Source of the DNA: Thermus tengchongensis
GTDB lineage: Bacteria; Deinococcota; Deinococci; Deinococcales; Thermaceae
Reading direction: 5' to 3'
DNA: 64,000 bases
NCBI RefSeq assembly: GCF_021462405.1
Contig: NZ_JAKEDU010000004.1
Span: 114,444 to 178,443 of the forward strand
The position numbers and the translations under genes are program-made. The notes under the pieces were generated by a model. It was not told the origin of the DNA. It was given only the letters and a program-made list of their open reading frames with translations, and did no database searches. Below, in pieces: positions 63,263 through 64,000 of the stretch; within the stretch, counting starts at the first letter, position 1, and every line of letters begins with the position of its first letter.

Positions 63263-63511
63263 ATGCCCCTCCTCCTTTGTCCCAACTGCCAGGTGGGCAT
63301 GAAGGAGGTGGAAAGGCGCGGGGTCCTCATCGACGTCTGCCCCCAGTGCGGGGGGGTGTGGCTGGATAAGGGGGAGCTGGAGAAACTCCTGGCAGAGGCC
63401 AAGGAGGTGGAGCGGGCCTACGAGGAGGAGCGGGAGGCCTACTACCGCAAGGAGGGGAAGCCCTACCGAAAGAAAAAGGGCTTCCTGGAGATCTTTGACC
63501 TCTTTGATTAG
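63263..63511 (+). CDS. Zinc-ribbon (zf-TFIIB type) protein
   Basis: The 82-residue protein begins LLCPNCQVGMKEVERRGVLIDVCPQCGGVWLDKGELEKLL, the CxxC...CxxCGG-W-D-GEL pattern of zf-TFIIB proteins. The rest is a basic, helical tail (YRKEGKPYRKKK). It follows the peptidase with no gap and is probably under the same riboswitch. The role of the family is not established. Confidence 0.87.
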   Translation: MPLLLCPNCQVGMKEVERRGVLIDVCPQCGGVWLDKGELEKLLAEAKEVERAYEEEREAYYRKEGKPYRKKKGFLEIFDLFD

Positions 63512-63525
63512 GCTTTAAGGAAAGC

Positions 63526-63556
63526 CCCCCGGGGTGGGGTCCCCGGGGGATTTTCC
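63526..63556 (+). terminator. Terminator after the zinc-ribbon gene
   Basis: A perfect 9-bp stem (63526-63534 with 63541-63549), loop TGGGGT, is followed by ATTTTCC. Confidence 0.75.
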
Positions 63557-63568
63557 TACACCGCCTTC

Positions 63569-64000
63569 TTACTCCGCCTTCTTAAGGCGTAGATACCAGC
63601 GCTTGTACTCCGTGTACTCGGCCTTCCTGGCCTCGTCGGCCTTGGCCTCATCCAGGGTGGCTGGGGGCTTCACGATGGCGGGATCGCCCGGCTGCCAGTC
63701 GGCGGGGGTGTTCAAGCCGGTGCGGTCGGTGAACTGGAGGGCCCGGATGAAGCGTAGGATCTCGTCGATGTTGCGGCCGGTGGTGAGGGGATAGTAGAGC
63801 ATGCCCCGGAGGATGCCGTTGGGGTCGATGATGAAGACCGCCCGCACCGCAGCGGTTTCGCTGGCGGCGGGGTGGATCATGCCGTAGAGCCTGGACACCT
63901 TCATGTCCAGGTCGGCGATGACCGGGAAGTTGATGGAGATCCCGGACATCTCCTCGAGGTCCTTAAGCCAGGCTAAGTACCCCGTCGTGGCTTTGGCCAC
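63569..64000 (-). CDS. Peroxiredoxin (1-Cys Prx6 type), C-terminal part
   Basis: The visible 143 residues are the C-terminal portion of an AhpC/TSA-family peroxiredoxin: FPVIADLDMKVSRLYGMIHP, VRAVFIIDPNGILRGMLYYPLTTGRNIDEILRFIRALQ, and the Prx6-type extension NTPADWQPGDPAIVKPPATLDEA. The catalytic Cys and the true start are beyond the right edge. Prx6-type enzymes reduce peroxides with external thiols. Confidence 0.9.
   Translation of the reverse strand: MAKATTGYLAWLKDLEEMSGISINFPVIADLDMKVSRLYGMIHPAASETAAVRAVFIIDPNGILRGMLYYPLTTGRNIDEILRFIRALQFTDRTGLNTPADWQPGDPAIVKPPATLDEAKADEARKAEYTEYKRWYLRLKKAE

Overview
The window is a stretch of a Thermus chromosome. It is very GC-rich, and its housekeeping proteins (ClpP, TrmI, CsaB, MgtE, ADC-type PabC, ArsR/Hyf-type operon) look like those of Thermus thermophilus and relatives. 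The gene density, the many leaderless genes with a TATNNT-like -10 box 6-10 nt before the start codon, and thermophile-type proteins rich in Leu, Glu, Arg and Ala also fit. The genus call is from protein recognition, not from a search.

Region 1 (1-4539) is the right end of a Mu-like transposable prophage: baseplate J, a gp48/tail-I protein, small tail genes, a tail-fibre-like protein and a terminal gene whose product looks like a diversity-generating-retroelement (DGR) variable protein with a C-type-lectin/formylglycine-enzyme-like fold. Two 22-bp-spaced direct repeats and a terminal CA mark the phage end at about 4539. The prophage sits inside rnpB: the RNase P RNA gene (minus strand, 4540-4821) is intact from its promoter to the P15 region and then stops, so the conserved 3' part is missing here.

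Region 2 (4.8-16.8 kb) holds ordinary genes: rpmE, tdk, a small heat-shock protein, miaA, gatA, a DnaQ-like exonuclease, then a minus-strand udk-DUF5693-csaB operon for cell-wall polymer pyruvylation in which udk carries an apparent frameshift, an MsiK/UgpC-type sugar ABC ATPase, and mscL.

Region 3 (16.8-23.8 kb) is an ArsR-type regulator followed by five tightly overlapping genes for a hydrogenase-4/complex-I-related membrane complex. Its catalytic subunit lacks the NiFe cysteines and its NuoB-like subunit lacks all N2-cluster cysteines, while the fused ferredoxin part keeps exactly four ligands for one cluster. It is therefore an energy-converting-hydrogenase-related (Ehr) complex of unknown reaction.

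Region 4 (23.8-42.1 kb): aminotransferase V, a YwlG protein, a UbiA prenyltransferase, panD, an NFACT/RqcH protein, trmI, a DsbA-like protein, a c-di-AMP receptor, carB, a one-domain rhodanese, tRNA-His, tRNA-Leu, tig-clpP-clpX, pncB and metH.

Region 5 (42.1-64 kb): a 14-repeat propeller protein, a fused pabB-pabA with pabC, greA, recO, a truncated DsrE gene, ymdB-ppc-NYN-queA, a fusion of a pyrophosphatase-like domain with an ADP-ribosylglycohydrolase, mgtE with a structured leader, the ffh-rpsP-khpA-rimM-trmD-rplS translation cluster, a LuxR-type response regulator, sdaAA, a two-domain sulfurtransferase, a yybP-ykoY manganese riboswitch ahead of a YugP-type membrane protease, and the C-terminal part of a peroxiredoxin running off the right edge.
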